Positions 62,845-64,000 of a stretch of DNA of 64,000 nucleotides are shown here, one piece after another. Where the stretch lies: the NCBI GenBank assembly GCA_964386535.1, contig CAYLRY010000008.1, positions 1-64,000 of the forward strand, in the 5' to 3' direction. The translations under genes were made by a program, and so were the position numbers. Every line of letters starts with the position of its first letter. Within the stretch, counting starts at the first letter, position 1. The notes beneath the pieces were generated by a model. The model worked only from the letters and a program-made list of their open reading frames with translations, ran no database searches and was not told the origin of the DNA. The DNA is from CAYLRY01 sp964386535 (GTDB taxonomy: Bacteria; Chloroflexota; Dehalococcoidia; Dehalococcoidales; UBA3254).

Positions 62845-63975
62845 ATGATAACCAGAGAGTACGCCGCTATTATACTCGCAGCCGGATTTTCCAAACGCAT
62901 GGGTACATTCAAACCTCTTCTGCCCATTGGGAACGAAACAATGGCTGAACGAGTTATCTCCGGTTTCCCAAAAAATGATGTGGATATCATTCTGGTATCC
63001 GGTTGGAGGCAGGATTTACTGATATCAGGAATTAATATTAGAGATATTACTCTTGCTCAAAATCCGAATTTCCGTTCCGGCATGTTTAGTTCAATCTTGG
63101 CAGGTATAAGTCTTTTAAGAAAAGAACATAAAGCTTTTTTTATAATGCCGGTAGATATACCTCTGGTAAGGCCTGCTACCATAAACCGTTTATTAAAAGA
63201 AGCTATCTATCATCCTGGGAAAATACTGTATCCTGCCTTTAATAAAACCAGAGGGCATCCTTCGGTCATTCCCTGTACTTTAGTACCAGCAATAAAAAAT
63301 TGGAGCGGGGAAGGCGGTTTAAAAACTCTTCTGCACATGTATGAACAACGTGCATGGGAAGTAGTAGTCGCAGACAGTAATATTTTAATTGATATAGATA
63401 CACCGGATGATTATAGAGCTTTACTTAAACGTTTTCAAACATACGATATACCTACGGATGAGGAATGTATTGAGATACTGAACTCGATTTGTAAAGTGGA
63501 TCCGGAAAGACAAAGGCATTGTATCAAGGTCTCTGAAATCGCAGTATTATTAGGACATAATCTGCAACTTTCAGGCTGTAAATTGAATCTCGGTTTAATT
63601 AAGGCAGCGGCCATGCTACATGATATAGCAAAAGGAAAACCGGAGCACGATGTGACGGGCGGAAAAATACTGCGGGAAATGGGGTTTGATAAAGTGGGAG
63701 AGATTGTGTCTGTCCATTCAGACCTTGCAGGAGGAGACTTGACTCTTCCACTGGAGGCCAAAGTGGTATACCTGGCTGATAAATTAGTTCAGGGTGAAAA
63801 CCTGGTCACCATTCAAGAACGTTACCAATCGACCGGACGCCGTTTTGCCTTAACTCCTAAAATTCAAAATATTATTCTGGCACGTAGTGAAGTAGCACAA
63901 AAAGTACAAAAAGAAATAGAATTATTACTGGGTAATCCTTTGCAAAAGATTATCAATCAACATATTCGATATTAA
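62845..63975 (+). CDS. MobA-like nucleotidyltransferase fused to an HD domain
   Basis: 376 residues from the ATG at 62845; a TTG one codon earlier is less likely. Residues about 1-195 are a NTP_transf_3 domain: AAIILAAGFSKRMGTFKPLLPIG is the GxGxRMG-type nucleotide site, with PVDIPL as the metal-binding Asp. Residues about 215-370 are an HD domain with the motif LHDIAKG (H259, D260) and RQRHCIKVS as a first His. The N-terminal half resembles the Mo-cofactor cytidylyl/guanylyl transferases, which would fit the AOR and mod genes. This fusion I recall from anaerobes. Confidence 0.85.
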   Translation: MITREYAAIILAAGFSKRMGTFKPLLPIGNETMAERVISGFPKNDVDIILVSGWRQDLLISGINIRDITLAQNPNFRSGMFSSILAGISLLRKEHKAFFIMPVDIPLVRPATINRLLKEAIYHPGKILYPAFNKTRGHPSVIPCTLVPAIKNWSGEGGLKTLLHMYEQRAWEVVVADSNILIDIDTPDDYRALLKRFQTYDIPTDEECIEILNSICKVDPERQRHCIKVSEIAVLLGHNLQLSGCKLNLGLIKAAAMLHDIAKGKPEHDVTGGKILREMGFDKVGEIVSVHSDLAGGDLTLPLEAKVVYLADKLVQGENLVTIQERYQSTGRRFALTPKIQNIILARSEVAQKVQKEIELLLGNPLQKIINQHIRY

Positions 63976-64000
63976 GTAAGTATACCTGCAGACCCTGACC

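Overview
The window looks like a chromosomal segment of an anaerobic bacterium, most likely Chloroflexota and probably a Dehalococcoidia-type lineage. This is an inference. It rests on ftsA-ftsZ standing alone without mur genes, a very large MalT/LuxR regulator beside a small protein of a type I associate with Chloroflexota, an AOR-type tungsten/molybdenum enzyme with a Mo/W importer, benzoyl-CoA-reductase-like radical enzymes, and moderate GC with AT-rich intergenic regions. No rRNA or 16S-type marker is present, so the assignment is tentative.

Layout. 0-1.6 kb: tRNA-Val(CAC) and a lone HExxH protein carrying an LQxxxGNxxVQR motif. 1.6-11.6 kb: a catabolic island. It holds an AOR oxidoreductase, two paralogous enolase-superfamily enzymes, a GalB-like hydratase, a LigK-like aldolase, an amidohydrolase-like protein, an orphan peptide-type solute-binding lipoprotein and an IclR regulator. 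11.8-17.6 kb: a HEAT-repeat protein, a hot-dog thioesterase and a MoxR-DUF58-DUF4129 operon. 17.9-22.0 kb: an SDR, cyclase-fold hydrolase, cupin, hydroxyacyl-CoA dehydrogenase and BKACE operon, probably for beta-keto acid breakdown. 22.3-28.3 kb: PlsY, an APC permease, a HesB-like protein, a zinc ribbon, a small Chloroflexota-type protein and a MalT/LuxR regulator. 28.4-33.4 kb: a cupin-like protein and an unusual polar amino acid ABC importer. Its binding protein has the two lobes in permuted order, its ATPase is fused to an RsbW-like domain, and it is followed by a STAS protein.

33.7-42.1 kb: a BcrCBAD-like four-gene radical reductase/dehydratase set, two class III CoA-transferases (one without the catalytic Asp) and a UroD/MtaA-like protein. 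42.1-48.8 kb: a fluoride-riboswitch-like RNA with no gene behind it, an MFS transporter with an N-terminal amphi-Trp-like domain, a modABC-type operon behind two tandem copies of a structured leader RNA, an ISL3 transposase remnant against tRNA-Asn, and a 104-bp direct repeat. 48.8-54.4 kb: an M20 peptidase, VTT membrane protein, Nfu, 14-TM-type MFS, nitroreductase and PrmA. 54.8-58.3 kb: a second orphan binding lipoprotein and two lipoproteins. 58.9-64 kb: a DUF5343 protein, a small protein, FtsA, FtsZ and a MobA-like/HD fusion.

How the parts fit together. The Mo/W importer could feed the AOR enzyme and a MobA-like cofactor enzyme. The catabolic islands convert unusual carboxylic acids and CoA esters to central metabolites. 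The strongest candidates for something undescribed are the ABC importer joined to a partner-switch module, the tandem leader RNAs before modABC, and the orphan fluoride-type riboswitch.
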